64,000 nucleotides of DNA from Bacteroidales bacterium (GTDB lineage: Bacteria; Bacteroidota; Bacteroidia; Bacteroidales; Marinilabiliaceae), in assembly GCA_017960905.1 (NCBI GenBank), contig JAGCYH010000014.1, forward strand, positions 1 to 64,000, written 5' to 3'. The first letter of the stretch is position 1. Each line of letters begins with the position of its first letter. Below, piece after piece: positions 44,293 through 53,371 of this stretch. The position numbers and the translations under genes are program-made. The notes under the pieces are model-generated. The model was not told the DNA's origin and made no database searches. It saw nothing but the letters and a program-made list of their open reading frames with translations.

Positions 44293-44862
44293 GTGGACAA
44301 CTATCAATCGCTTTGCTTGTTGATGCTTATGAGGTTGAAAACTGAGCTTTCGCCTTTCGACCGGTTGCGACTTCACAAAGCGGCAATGTTCGTTGAGGTT
44401 TTTAGTAGGAGCAATTGTTTCAAAATCAGCGATGAGCGACGTGTGTTTTTCCCCGTTGTCGACAACCTGTCAGAGCAAGTACGGCAATATCAGACAGAAC
44501 ACAAAACCGACACTGCGAATGCGTTGAAAATATTGCATGATGAGGTCTCAGACCGTGTAAAAGAATCGTATACGAAAAGTATCCCATATCTTTTGCAGAG
44601 TGCAGGGTTCGTCAATTCAATAGCCGACAGCGATTCTCTCACAGAAGTATCTGAGGTTTGTGGTGTGTTGAAACGCAGTGGCAAAGTATCTATAGCCGAT
44701 ACCGAATCGCTCATTAATGACGCAGAATGCGCCATTAATAAGAAAGATTTGATAACCATATTTGTCAATCTTGAAAAATCAGGGTTAGTCGTTAAAACCG
44801 ACTTGGGTTACAAATATGCTGATAGTTTCAACGATGTGGCTGGGTATGTGAGAGTGTTGTAA
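44293..44862 (+). CDS. Unrecognised protein between flippase and yraN
   Basis: A 189-residue protein from GTG 44293, or 200 residues from GTG 44260, which would overlap the flippase by 29 bases. It is cytosolic and mostly helical, starting DNYQSLCLLMLMRLKTELSPF. Its C-terminal third (VCGVLKRSGKVSIADTESLI through FVNLEKSGLVVKTDLGYKYADSF) has a winged-helix-like rhythm. I do not recognise a family. It is cotranscribed by position with the flippase and followed 24 bases later by the broken yraN. A regulator or nucleic-acid binder is possible, but this is inference only. Confidence 0.65.
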   Translation: MDNYQSLCLLMLMRLKTELSPFDRLRLHKAAMFVEVFSRSNCFKISDERRVFFPVVDNLSEQVRQYQTEHKTDTANALKILHDEVSDRVKESYTKSIPYLLQSAGFVNSIADSDSLTEVSEVCGVLKRSGKVSIADTESLINDAECAINKKDLITIFVNLEKSGLVVKTDLGYKYADSFNDVAGYVRVL

Positions 44863-44886
44863 TATTTTGAAAAACAGTATATTTAG

Positions 44887-45258
44887 ATGACCAATAAAGA
44901 AATTGGGATTTTAGGCGAGAATGCAGCAGTTAACTATTTGATTGCGAATGGCCACATGATTTTAAACCGCAATTATCGTGTCGGACATCTCGAGGTTGAT
45001 ATTATCGCACTAAAAGATAACATTTTGAAATTTATTGAGGTGAAGACCCGTTCGGTCAATAGCCTAGTGTCGCCGTACGAATCGATTAACTATCGCAAGC
45101 AGAATTTTATTATTAACGCTGCAAACGGCTATATCAACCGTTTCCGCCGTAAATAGGAAGCCCATCTCGATGTTATAATAGTCCGTCATAAAAACGGTAC
45201 CGTAGTAAACATAGAACATATCGAAGAAGCCTATTATCCGAGGGTTAGGACATATTGA
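44887..45258 (+). pseudogene. yraN: YraN/UPF0102 nuclease-like gene interrupted by one in-frame TAG
   Basis: The first 89 codons give a good YraN N terminus: GILGENAAVNYLIANGHMILNRNYR, then HLEVDIIALKDNILKFIEVKTR with the Asp and Glu-x-Lys of the nuclease fold. A TAG at 45154-45156 follows FRRK. Reading straight on in the same frame gives EAHLDVIIVRHKNG, IEHIEEAYYP and then TGA at 45256-45258. The total of 123 codons is the normal family length. One nonsense change explains the break. The truncated form keeps the catalytic residues, so partial function or readthrough cannot be excluded; a sequencing error is the other option. Confidence 0.88.
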
Positions 45259-45314
45259 GTATGAGAATATATTACAAAATATAATAAACATATAATATTA
45301 AAGACAAATAAAAT

Positions 45315-46424
45315 ATGGACAATAATATAATAACAGTAACATCACCACTTTTGCCTGATTTAAAGGAATTTGAAAAATATCTTGAGGATATCTGGAATCG
45401 TAAGTGGATTACTAATAACGGCTATTATCATCAGCAGCTAGAAAAGGCCCTTGCTGAATATCTAAAAGTTCCGTATATCAGTTTATTTACTAATGGTACG
45501 CTACCATTGATTACCGCGTTGCAGGCATTGAGAATTACAGGTGAAGTGATCACGACACCTTATAGTTTTGTGGCGACTACTCATTCTCTTTGGTGGAATG
45601 GAATTAAACCCGTTTTCGTAGACATAGAACCAGAAACGGGCAACATTGACCCCGCAAAAATCGAGGCGGCAATCACACCCAAGACCACGGCGATAATGCC
45701 AGTACACGTTTACGGTAAGCCTTGCAAAACCCAAGAAATTCAGGATATAGCCGACAAATACGGTTTGAAAGTAATCTATGATGCGGCCCACGCTTTTGGT
45801 GTGGAAGTGGATGGTAAAAGTATCTTAAACGAAGGAGATATTTCGACGTTGAGTTTTCATGCCACAAAAGTTTTCAACACCGTGGAAGGCGGTGCAATGG
45901 TTATGCACGATGAAAAAACTAAAAAGCGTATTGACTATCTCAAGAATTTCGGCTTTGCAGGTGAAACAGAAGTTATTGCACCGGGTATCAATTCCAAAAT
46001 GGATGAAATACGTGCAGCATACGGCATTATAAACTTGAAACAAGTGGATGCGGCGATAGAATCGCGCCGTCAGACCGCGATAAAATACCGTAATGCCTTG
46101 CGAAACGTTGATGGCATTACATTCTTTGACGATATGCCAGGAGTGAAACATAATTATTCATACTTCCCAATTTTTGTGGATGCGGAGAAATACGGTATGA
46201 CCCGCGACGAACTTTATTTCAAAATGAAAGAACGCAATGTGTTGGGGCGTAGGTACTTCTATCCGCTGATAAGCGATTTTTCGACATATCGCAACCTTCC
46301 GAGTGCTACAAAAGGAAATCTTCCCAATGCACATAAGATGGCAGATAGCGTGATTTGTCTGCCGATGTATGCGGGGCTTAGAGACGAGGATGTTGAAAGG
46401 GTAGTTGAATTAATAGAAAAATAA
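45315..46424 (+). CDS. DegT/DnrJ/EryC1/StrS family sugar aminotransferase
   Basis: A 369-residue PLP-dependent aminotransferase that adds an amino group to a nucleotide-linked keto-sugar. The N-terminal substrate region is RKWITNNGYYHQQLEKALAEY. The PLP lysine is Lys185 in SFHATKVFNTVEGG, preceded by VIYDAAHAFGVE. The best guess from overall likeness is the group making dTDP-4-amino-4,6-dideoxyhexoses, but the substrate cannot be set from sequence alone. It starts the AT-richer part of the locus and is followed 2 bases later by the first ATP-grasp gene, so it probably supplies that gene's amino-sugar substrate. Confidence 0.93.
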   Translation: MDNNIITVTSPLLPDLKEFEKYLEDIWNRKWITNNGYYHQQLEKALAEYLKVPYISLFTNGTLPLITALQALRITGEVITTPYSFVATTHSLWWNGIKPVFVDIEPETGNIDPAKIEAAITPKTTAIMPVHVYGKPCKTQEIQDIADKYGLKVIYDAAHAFGVEVDGKSILNEGDISTLSFHATKVFNTVEGGAMVMHDEKTKKRIDYLKNFGFAGETEVIAPGINSKMDEIRAAYGIINLKQVDAAIESRRQTAIKYRNALRNVDGITFFDDMPGVKHNYSYFPIFVDAEKYGMTRDELYFKMKERNVLGRRYFYPLISDFSTYRNLPSATKGNLPNAHKMADSVICLPMYAGLRDEDVERVVELIEK

Positions 46425-46426
46425 CA

Positions 46427-47629
46427 ATGCAAAAAAAAATAATGCTTCTTGGTGGTATACGTTACTTGTTGCCAGTTATTGAAGCTGCTCATAAACAAGG
46501 TTACTACGTAATTACAGCTGATTATATTCCAGATAATATTGCTCATAAATACAGTGATGAATATGTAAATGTGAGCATCGTAGACAAAGAGGCTGTTTTA
46601 CGTGTGGCAAGAGAAAAGAAGATTGATGGTATTATGTCGTTTGGTGTCGATCCTGGAGTGGTATCGGCTTCTTATGTACAAAATCAAATGGGATTGCCGT
46701 CTTTCGGCCCATTTGAATCGGTAGAGATATTGCAGAATAAGGATCGGTTTCGTGCGTTCTTAGCCGAAAACGATTTTAATGTGCCCCAAGCAAAAGGTTA
46801 TGCGACTGTTGAAGATGCTATCGGTGATGCGAAGCAGTGGAACTATCCTGTAATTGTGAAACCTACAGATTCTGCTGGTAGTAAGGGCGTGACTAGAGTA
46901 GAGAATATAGAACAACTAAAGGATGCTGTAGGATATGCTTTTGACAAATCCATTTCAGGACATATTATTATAGAGGATTTTATCGAAAAGTTGGGTTGTT
47001 CTTCAGATACCGATAGTATGTCAGTCGATGGTAAATTGGTGTTTACTAGTTTTTGCGCACAACGTTTTGATGTAAATGCAACAAATCCATATACTCCAGC
47101 TGCTTATTCTTGGCCATCTACATTCACAAAAGAACAAGAAGATTATCTTACATCAGAAATTCAACGATTAATCACTTTACTTGGATTGAAAACTGTAGTA
47201 TATAATATAGAGACTCGTATTGGAACAGATGGTAAACCATACATAATGGAGTTAACACCAAGGGGAGGTGGTAATCGTTTATGTGAGATGCTTCGTTATG
47301 CAACAGGTGTGGATATGATAACAGCGATAACTCGAGCAATGGTGGGCGATCCTATTGAATCTATAGAACAAAGACCATATAATGGACATTGGGCTGAGAT
47401 TATTCTTCATGCTGATAAAAATGGTGTGTTTGGTGGGCTTCAAATAGATTCTTCGCTTCCTGCAGAAATTGTCGAAGAAGACCTTTGGATTAAATCAGGA
47501 GCTCACGTTAGAGGATTCGAAGCAGCCAACGATGCAATCGGTACTTTAGTACTTAAGTTTAAAGATGCTATAACGTTAGAAAATGTAATAGCTAATCAAG
47601 CACAATGGATAAAAGTATTGGTGAAATAA
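46427..47629 (+). CDS. ATP-grasp ligase, first of two
   Basis: A 400-residue CarB-like ATP-grasp protein. The Rossmann-type start is KIMLLGGIRYLLPVIEAAHKQG. The ATP-binding part includes YPVIVKPTDSAGSKGVTRV and a metal region with Glu262 (NIETRIG) and E275-L-T-P-R-G-G-G. The usual Asn of the E-x-N metal pair is Thr here, unlike in its neighbour. ATP-grasp enzymes join a carboxylate to an amine or similar via acyl-phosphate. Next to a sugar aminotransferase, amide bonding of an amino or hydroxy acid to the new amine is plausible. The downstream gene overlaps its end by 25 bases. Confidence 0.88.
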   Translation: MQKKIMLLGGIRYLLPVIEAAHKQGYYVITADYIPDNIAHKYSDEYVNVSIVDKEAVLRVAREKKIDGIMSFGVDPGVVSASYVQNQMGLPSFGPFESVEILQNKDRFRAFLAENDFNVPQAKGYATVEDAIGDAKQWNYPVIVKPTDSAGSKGVTRVENIEQLKDAVGYAFDKSISGHIIIEDFIEKLGCSSDTDSMSVDGKLVFTSFCAQRFDVNATNPYTPAAYSWPSTFTKEQEDYLTSEIQRLITLLGLKTVVYNIETRIGTDGKPYIMELTPRGGGNRLCEMLRYATGVDMITAITRAMVGDPIESIEQRPYNGHWAEIILHADKNGVFGGLQIDSSLPAEIVEEDLWIKSGAHVRGFEAANDAIGTLVLKFKDAITLENVIANQAQWIKVLVK

Positions 47630-48738
47630 AAAATGACACACTTGCCATTATAGGAGCATCATTTGGTCAAGAAAAACTATTTATTAAAGCTAAAGAATTA
47701 GGCCTTCGTACAATAGCTTTTGCATGGACTCATGGTGCTATATGCAAAGACATGGCAGATGTATTCTATCCTATTTCTATTACTGAAACAGAACAGATTG
47801 TAGATATCTGCAAAAAGGAAAACGTAAAGGGTATAGTTTCAAATTGTTCAGATGTGACTGCGGCCGAAGTTTCTAAGCTTACCACTTTTTTAGGCTTGCA
47901 TGGCATACCATATAGCAGTTTCCTTTCTATTAGAAACAAATACGCAATGAGAAAACTGCTAAATGGGATCGAAGAGCTCTCTCAAGTTTGGTCTTATCAA
48001 TACGCAGGCGAAAAACCGCAATCATATCCATGTGTAGTGAAACCTTGTATAGGCGCAAGTAAAATAGGTGTGTGTTTTGTCCATAATGATGAGCAATTTG
48101 ATGAGGCTATTAAATATGCGAAGGATGCGACATCTGGCAATATTTTGGTAGAACAGTTTATCGAAGGGCATGAAGTTTCTGTAGAATCGATTTCTTTTGA
48201 AGGAAGACACTATGTTGTTCAAATTACCGATAAAGATTGTACTGGCGAGCCTCATTTTGTAGAAACTGGGCACCATCAGCCATCTTCTCTCTCTCAGAAA
48301 ATTCAGGATAAAATTATTAGAATTACTTCTCGTATCCTTGATAAAATTAACTTCCAAAATGGGGCGTCTCATACAGAAATGAAGATAACATCCAATGGAG
48401 ATGTCTACATAATAGAGGTAAACCCTCGTGGGGGGGGCGATGAAATATCCAATACGCTTGTTAGCCTCAGTACTGATTACGATTACGTAAAGGCAATGAT
48501 TACAGTAGCTATTGGTTCTTTTACAGCACCAGTTGTCCACAATGTAAGTCATGCGGGTATATACTATCTATGCAAACAAACAAAAGATTATGTAGAATTC
48601 TTTAAGAATGCAGATGGGAAACCTTGGCTTGTTAAAAAAGAAGTATCTTCGTATGAATTGCGAGAAGGCACATCTAATTATGATAGGAATGGGTATCTTA
48701 TTTATAAAGACATCAAAAAAATTGAGATAAATGAATAG
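47605..48738 (+). CDS. ATP-grasp ligase, second of two
   Basis: A 377-residue ATP-grasp protein related to but distinct from the preceding one. It begins DTLAIIGASFGQEKLFIKAKELG. The ATP-binding lysine lies in YPCVVKPCIGASKIGV, then VEQFIEGHEVSVESISF, and the metal site is HTEMK plus E271-V-N273-PRGGG, a complete E...E-x-N set. The start lies inside the end of the first ATP-grasp gene (25-base overlap), indicating tight coupling. The two may act in sequence on one sugar, or as a heteromer with one degenerate member. Confidence 0.88.
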   Translation: MDKSIGEIKNDTLAIIGASFGQEKLFIKAKELGLRTIAFAWTHGAICKDMADVFYPISITETEQIVDICKKENVKGIVSNCSDVTAAEVSKLTTFLGLHGIPYSSFLSIRNKYAMRKLLNGIEELSQVWSYQYAGEKPQSYPCVVKPCIGASKIGVCFVHNDEQFDEAIKYAKDATSGNILVEQFIEGHEVSVESISFEGRHYVVQITDKDCTGEPHFVETGHHQPSSLSQKIQDKIIRITSRILDKINFQNGASHTEMKITSNGDVYIIEVNPRGGGDEISNTLVSLSTDYDYVKAMITVAIGSFTAPVVHNVSHAGIYYLCKQTKDYVEFFKNADGKPWLVKKEVSSYELREGTSNYDRNGYLIYKDIKKIEINE

Positions 48739-49741
48739 TCTGAGAGTCGTCGTGTTTGGCGCTACCGGTAACCTTGGCGCTAATATATCAGTGTACCTGC
48801 ATAATTTGGGGTATGAAGTAATTCCTGTAGGTCATAGAAAAGATGATAATGGTTTTTTCGCTGACTATGGGATGAAATACTATTCTGTTGATATTGAGAA
48901 TGATGCTGATTTTTTAGAATTACCACATGACGATATTTATGCTGTTCTTCATTTCGCAGGTATGTTACCAGCTGTAATGAAAGGTTTTTCAGCAACACCT
49001 TATATCCAATCAATTATTCAGGGTACATTAAATGTTTTGGAGTATACTCGTAAGTGTGGTGCCCAAAGAATAATCTTTCCGCAAACACTTTTTGATATTT
49101 ATTATTTATTTGGGACTAAGGTTCCTATCCCGGCAGACTCTTCACGTCGAGTGCCGGATGGAGATCATTGGATGTATGTTGTCGCCAAAAATGCTGCTTG
49201 TGAAATGATAGAACACTACTATCACGAATTTGGCATTAAACGTTTTATTTTACGTTTATCACGTATTTATTTATACCATCCCAATCCATATACATATACA
49301 GATGGAAAGAAAGTGCTTGTTTCTGATCGAGTGCTTATTTACAAAGCAATAAAAGGAGAACCTATTGAAATATGGGGCGATCCATATAGATTACTTGAAA
49401 CGATTAGTGTGTATGATTTTCTGCAAATTATCGGAAAGACACTTGTTGCTAAAGTTGACGGCGGTATATACAATGTAGGAAGTGGAGGCACTACTCTTGA
49501 AGAACGTGTGCGTAACATAGTAGAAGTATTCAATCCGAAAGATCAAAAATCTGAAATTATATATCGTCCAGATAAGCCCAATGGAACGCAATTTGTTCTT
49601 GACATTCAAAAAACAATATTTGAACTTGGTTATGTGCCTCAATATAGTTGGCGCGATTATCTTATTAAGTTTAAAAATGAGATGGAAACACAGCCTTTTG
49701 CAAAATTGTGGGGGAGGGAAGAAGATTATTACAAGTTTTGA
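48731..49741 (+). CDS. NAD(P)-dependent sugar epimerase/dehydratase (extended SDR)
   Basis: A 336-residue extended short-chain dehydrogenase/reductase acting on a nucleotide sugar. The cofactor loop is GATGNLG (residues 10-16). The catalytic Tyr149 and Lys153 are in YVVAK. The C-terminal sugar-binding part has EIWGDPYRLLETISVYDFLQII and YNVGSGG, typical of epimerases. It overlaps the preceding ATP-grasp gene by 8 bases. Together, the aminotransferase, two ligases and this enzyme form one compact four-gene unit for a modified sugar. Confidence 0.92.
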   Translation: MNSLRVVVFGATGNLGANISVYLHNLGYEVIPVGHRKDDNGFFADYGMKYYSVDIENDADFLELPHDDIYAVLHFAGMLPAVMKGFSATPYIQSIIQGTLNVLEYTRKCGAQRIIFPQTLFDIYYLFGTKVPIPADSSRRVPDGDHWMYVVAKNAACEMIEHYYHEFGIKRFILRLSRIYLYHPNPYTYTDGKKVLVSDRVLIYKAIKGEPIEIWGDPYRLLETISVYDFLQIIGKTLVAKVDGGIYNVGSGGTTLEERVRNIVEVFNPKDQKSEIIYRPDKPNGTQFVLDIQKTIFELGYVPQYSWRDYLIKFKNEMETQPFAKLWGREEDYYKF

Positions 49742-49908
49742 ATGTCGGATAAATGTTATTAATTCAGTATATTTTTTGACTCCTGCTTTAAAGGATAGAT
49801 GGAATAATCATCGTTGATTCAGATATGTTTTGTTACGATTATATATATATGATGTTACCACATCAAATATAATAAGTTTATAGGTGGTAAAATTGCGAAA
49901 TAATTAAT
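49742..49908. other. AT-rich spacer with coding-like scraps
   Basis: No full gene fits. Near 49785-49865 one plus-strand frame reads RIDGIIIVDSDMFCYD and then YIYMMLPHQI before a stop, which looks protein-like but is too short to assign. It may be the debris of a lost gene at a join point within the locus. Confidence 0.35.
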
Positions 49909-51372
49909 ATGTCTAAGGGCATAAATCAGACATCATTAAAAACTAAAACTGTAACAGGTGTAGGTTGGTCGGCTGCTGATGCGATAGCTGGACAAGGAGT
50001 TAATTTTTTGGTAAGCTTAGTCTTGGCAAGATTATTATCTCCTTCGGAATACGGTCTGATAGGAATTGCAATGATTTTTATCACGATACTAAGTGGTTTC
50101 GTTGATTGTGGATTTTCTAATGCACTTATAAGGAAAAAGGATGTTTCGAACAATGATTACGATACAATGTTCATTACCAATTTGGTAATGAGTGTGGTGG
50201 TTTACTTTATATTGTTTTTTAGTGCACCGTTAATCGCAGACTTCTTCCAACGGCAGGAAGTTACTAATCTTTTGCGAGTGTTGTCACTGACTGTGGTGAT
50301 TCAGGCTATTTCGCTTGTACAAAATACGATTTTAACCAAACAGATTGACTTTAAAACCAAAACAAAAGCGACGATAATTGCAGCAATTATCAGTGGAATA
50401 GCCGGTATCTTAGTTGCTTTTTATGGGTGGGGCGTATGGTCGTTGGTGGTACAACAGATAGCATTCAATGTCTCTAATACGCTGTGCTTGGTTGTTTTTT
50501 GCAGGTGGCTGCCGAATTTCAGCTTTAATCGTGAAAGTTTTCATTACATGTGGGGATTCGGTTGGAAATTGATGCTCTCGGGATTTTTGGATAGGGTTTG
50601 GGCTCAATTATATCAAACAGTAGTTGGCAAATGTTATACACCAGAGACATTAGGACAATATTCAAGAGCAAAACATTTTTCGCAGATTTTTTCGCAAAAT
50701 TTTACTTCAATTATTCAACGTGTAACCTATCCTGCATTGGCGGAAGTTCAGGACGACCAGCAGCGTATGATTGCAGCGTATAGAAAAATAATCAAGGTGT
50801 CAATGTTTGTAACTGCCGTGTGTATGATTTCTTTAGGTGCTATTTCTGAGCCGTTTATTTATTGCCTTATTGGCGATCAATGGCATCAAGCAGCGACATT
50901 TTTGCCTTTGATTTGCATTTCGATGTCGCTTTATCCTTTGCACGCTATAAACTTGAATATGCTACAAGTACAAGGCCGTAGCGATATATTTCTTATTTTG
51001 GAAATCGCAAAAAAAATCATAGCCATTGGACCGATTTGTATGGGTATTTTTATTGACATTTATTGGATGTTGGTCGGAAGCATTATTTATGGATTTATTT
51101 GTTTTTTCTTAAACTCGTATTATACAGGTAAAAAACTCGGGTACTCTTCGTGGCAACAATTAAAAGATGTTGCACCGTCATATGGAATAGCACTGCTGAT
51201 AGCAGTTTCAGTGTTTTTTTTGAAGTATATACCGATAAGTAATTTTGTAATCCTGCCTTTGCAGTTGGTTGTAGGCGCGACGGTATTTGCTGGTATATGT
51301 TATGTTTTTAAACCTCAAGAATATCAGGAAATAAAGGGAATTATAGTCGGATATTTAAATAAACGTAAATGA
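49909..51372 (+). CDS. Wzx-type polysaccharide flippase, second copy
   Basis: A 487-residue MOP-family flippase of the lipopolysaccharide-biosynthesis WzxC-like group. The family start GVGWSAADAIAGQGVNFLVSL is followed by about 14 hydrophobic segments, among them GLIGIAMIFITILSGFVDCGFSNALIRK, a hallmark of this branch. It probably flips the repeat unit built by the AT-rich block. It is not a close copy of the flippase at 42753-44288. It is preceded by a 167-base AT-rich spacer. Confidence 0.93.
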   Translation: MSKGINQTSLKTKTVTGVGWSAADAIAGQGVNFLVSLVLARLLSPSEYGLIGIAMIFITILSGFVDCGFSNALIRKKDVSNNDYDTMFITNLVMSVVVYFILFFSAPLIADFFQRQEVTNLLRVLSLTVVIQAISLVQNTILTKQIDFKTKTKATIIAAIISGIAGILVAFYGWGVWSLVVQQIAFNVSNTLCLVVFCRWLPNFSFNRESFHYMWGFGWKLMLSGFLDRVWAQLYQTVVGKCYTPETLGQYSRAKHFSQIFSQNFTSIIQRVTYPALAEVQDDQQRMIAAYRKIIKVSMFVTAVCMISLGAISEPFIYCLIGDQWHQAATFLPLICISMSLYPLHAINLNMLQVQGRSDIFLILEIAKKIIAIGPICMGIFIDIYWMLVGSIIYGFICFFLNSYYTGKKLGYSSWQQLKDVAPSYGIALLIAVSVFFLKYIPISNFVILPLQLVVGATVFAGICYVFKPQEYQEIKGIIVGYLNKRK

Positions 51373-51532
51373 TAGAATAATATTTCATAACATGAGTGTC
51401 GCAAGACAAAAGAATCGGATAATTTGTCGTTTGCTCAAGTATTGATTATTTAAGTGTAAAAATTATTGAATGTCTAATTATAATTTTCTGACAAGAAAAT
51501 GTAGTATTTGTTCGTAGGGATTTAATACAATA

Positions 51533-52681
51533 ATGGAAATAAATAAGTATAAAATATGTAACATTGCTCTAGATGAAAAATTTATAGACGGCGCAATCGA
51601 GTGCTTGGATTTATTATCCGACAGATGGGATTCACAATGGGTTGTATGCCAAAATGTTGAGCAGGATTTAAAAATGATTAAGCGATATGTGGACAGGATA
51701 AAAATAATTCCAGAAAAAAACGTTTTGGACTATATTAATCAGAACAAATTTGATGCTATTATTTTGCATAGCTTTGTTGCTGTTTCACCATTAACTATTA
51801 TACAAATTCCTAAAAAAATCAGAGTGTTTTGGTTCGGATGGGGATACGATATATACAATTTTCCAGAATATAGACCTTTTTTAAAATGGAATCTATATAA
51901 ACCACTGACATATAGATATATAAATTCGTCTTTGTCCGTTCGAATTAATCAATTAGTATCGAAAATCATTTTTTTTATAAAACGTAAAGATAAATTATTC
52001 GATAAAGCATTAAATCGTATAGATTTTTTTTCGGGAATATTACCCTTTGAATACGATCTGTTAAAACATAATTCTAAATTTCGAGCGCAGAGGGTCTTGT
52101 TTTCGTATTCAAGTTTGGCTGGATTAAAATCATATGAGAATTTTGAAAGATATGATGGCAATAATATATTGATAGGAAATTCAGCTGTAAGTACCAACAA
52201 TCATTTGGATTTGCTAGAATATTTGAGACAGCTCGATTTGGAAGGTAAAAAAATAATAATGCCATTAAGTTATGGCGGTCAAGGTGATTATGTGAAATAT
52301 ATAATAAAAAAATATAAAGAATTTTTGGGTGATAAACTAATACCAGTGGTTGATTTTTTGCCATTTGATGTGTATACATCTTATATTAAAAGTTGTAGTG
52401 TAGCTATATTTTTTATGGAACGCCAGCAAGCTATGGGTAATATAATAACAGCATTGAAATATGGTTGTAAGGTTTTTTTATCCGACAAAAATCCGGTGTA
52501 TAAATTCTATAGAGATATGGGAGTGTCGGTATTTTCAGTAGAAAGAGATTTAAATAACGAAAATATAGCTAATTCATTGGAAGAATCTGAAATCGAAAAA
52601 AATAGAAATATATTTAAAAATCAAGGCGACTACAACGCCTATATTAAGAAATTGAATACTATATATGAAGCATTGAGATAA
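51533..52681 (+). CDS. WecF/RffT-like 4-acetamido-4,6-dideoxy-sugar transferase
   Basis: A 382-residue glycosyltransferase resembling family GT56, whose known member moves Fuc4NAc from dTDP-Fuc4NAc to the lipid carrier in enterobacterial common antigen synthesis. Matching patterns: VFWFGWGYDIYNF, then PLSYGGQGDYVKYII, and FMERQQAMGNIITALKYGCKVFLSDKNP, the RQQ..G motif being typical. If the likeness holds, its donor would be a dTDP-4-amino-dideoxysugar, agreeing with the aminotransferase upstream. A 160-base spacer without a recognisable gene precedes it. Confidence 0.8.
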   Translation: MEINKYKICNIALDEKFIDGAIECLDLLSDRWDSQWVVCQNVEQDLKMIKRYVDRIKIIPEKNVLDYINQNKFDAIILHSFVAVSPLTIIQIPKKIRVFWFGWGYDIYNFPEYRPFLKWNLYKPLTYRYINSSLSVRINQLVSKIIFFIKRKDKLFDKALNRIDFFSGILPFEYDLLKHNSKFRAQRVLFSYSSLAGLKSYENFERYDGNNILIGNSAVSTNNHLDLLEYLRQLDLEGKKIIMPLSYGGQGDYVKYIIKKYKEFLGDKLIPVVDFLPFDVYTSYIKSCSVAIFFMERQQAMGNIITALKYGCKVFLSDKNPVYKFYRDMGVSVFSVERDLNNENIANSLEESEIEKNRNIFKNQGDYNAYIKKLNTIYEALR

Positions 52682-52704
52682 GTGTTTTGTAGATATAATT
52701 GAGT

Positions 52705-53370
52705 ATGAAAAGCTTGAAAAACATAATAATATATATATATAATTTGATTTATATTTTTAGATTTAAATTATTAACGGAAGGAAATAACATAATTGAATGC
52801 AAGGGGAAAATATTTGGGTTGAAGATAAATATTAAAGGGGGTAAAAATAGAATAAAGATAAATGGGAAAGTTGCTTTAAATAAAAAAACTACAATTTCAA
52901 TTGTTGGTAATGACAATATTATTGTTTTTGATGAAGGCTCGAGCGTGTCAGAAGGATGTAGAATACGCATAGAAGGAAATAATAATAAACTGGTAATAGG
53001 CGAAAGAACTAGTTTAGTGAATGTGTTCTTTTCGATGGGGGACAACAATACTGATATAGAGATAGGTAAGGATTGTTTGTTCTCGGCCGATGTCGCTTTC
53101 AGGAATTGGGACAATCATAGTATTGTTATGGCTGATATGCCTGACAAGAGAATATGTAAAGGGAAGAGTATATTTGTGGAAGACCATGTGTGGATAGGTA
53201 ATGGAGTTACTGTGTTGAAGGGTGTCAGAATCGGTCATGATTCTATTATAGGTACTATGAGTGTTGTCCCTGCAGATGTGCCATCCAATTCTGTAGCTGT
53301 CGGCAATCCTGCGAGAGTTGTAAAAAACGGTGTGTCGTGGAATGTGAAGTGGCTTGAATCGTGTGTTTAG
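52705..53370 (+). CDS. Left-handed beta-helix acyltransferase (hexapeptide repeat)
   Basis: A 221-residue protein. An N-terminal hydrophobic stretch is followed by many short beta-rungs, then a clear hexapeptide-repeat end: VEDHVWIGNGVTVLKGVRIGHDSIIGTMSVV and VPSNSVAVGNPARVV. It probably O- or N-acetylates a sugar of the polysaccharide. ATG 52705 is used rather than TTG 52699. Only one base separates its stop from the next start. Confidence 0.88.
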   Translation: MKSLKNIIIYIYNLIYIFRFKLLTEGNNIIECKGKIFGLKINIKGGKNRIKINGKVALNKKTTISIVGNDNIIVFDEGSSVSEGCRIRIEGNNNKLVIGERTSLVNVFFSMGDNNTDIEIGKDCLFSADVAFRNWDNHSIVMADMPDKRICKGKSIFVEDHVWIGNGVTVLKGVRIGHDSIIGTMSVVPADVPSNSVAVGNPARVVKNGVSWNVKWLESCV

Positions 53371-53371
53371 T

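Noticed and set aside
45154-45156. TAG recoded as an amino acid
   Set aside because: TAG ends several intact genes in the window at their expected lengths, so a nonsense mutation in yraN is simpler.
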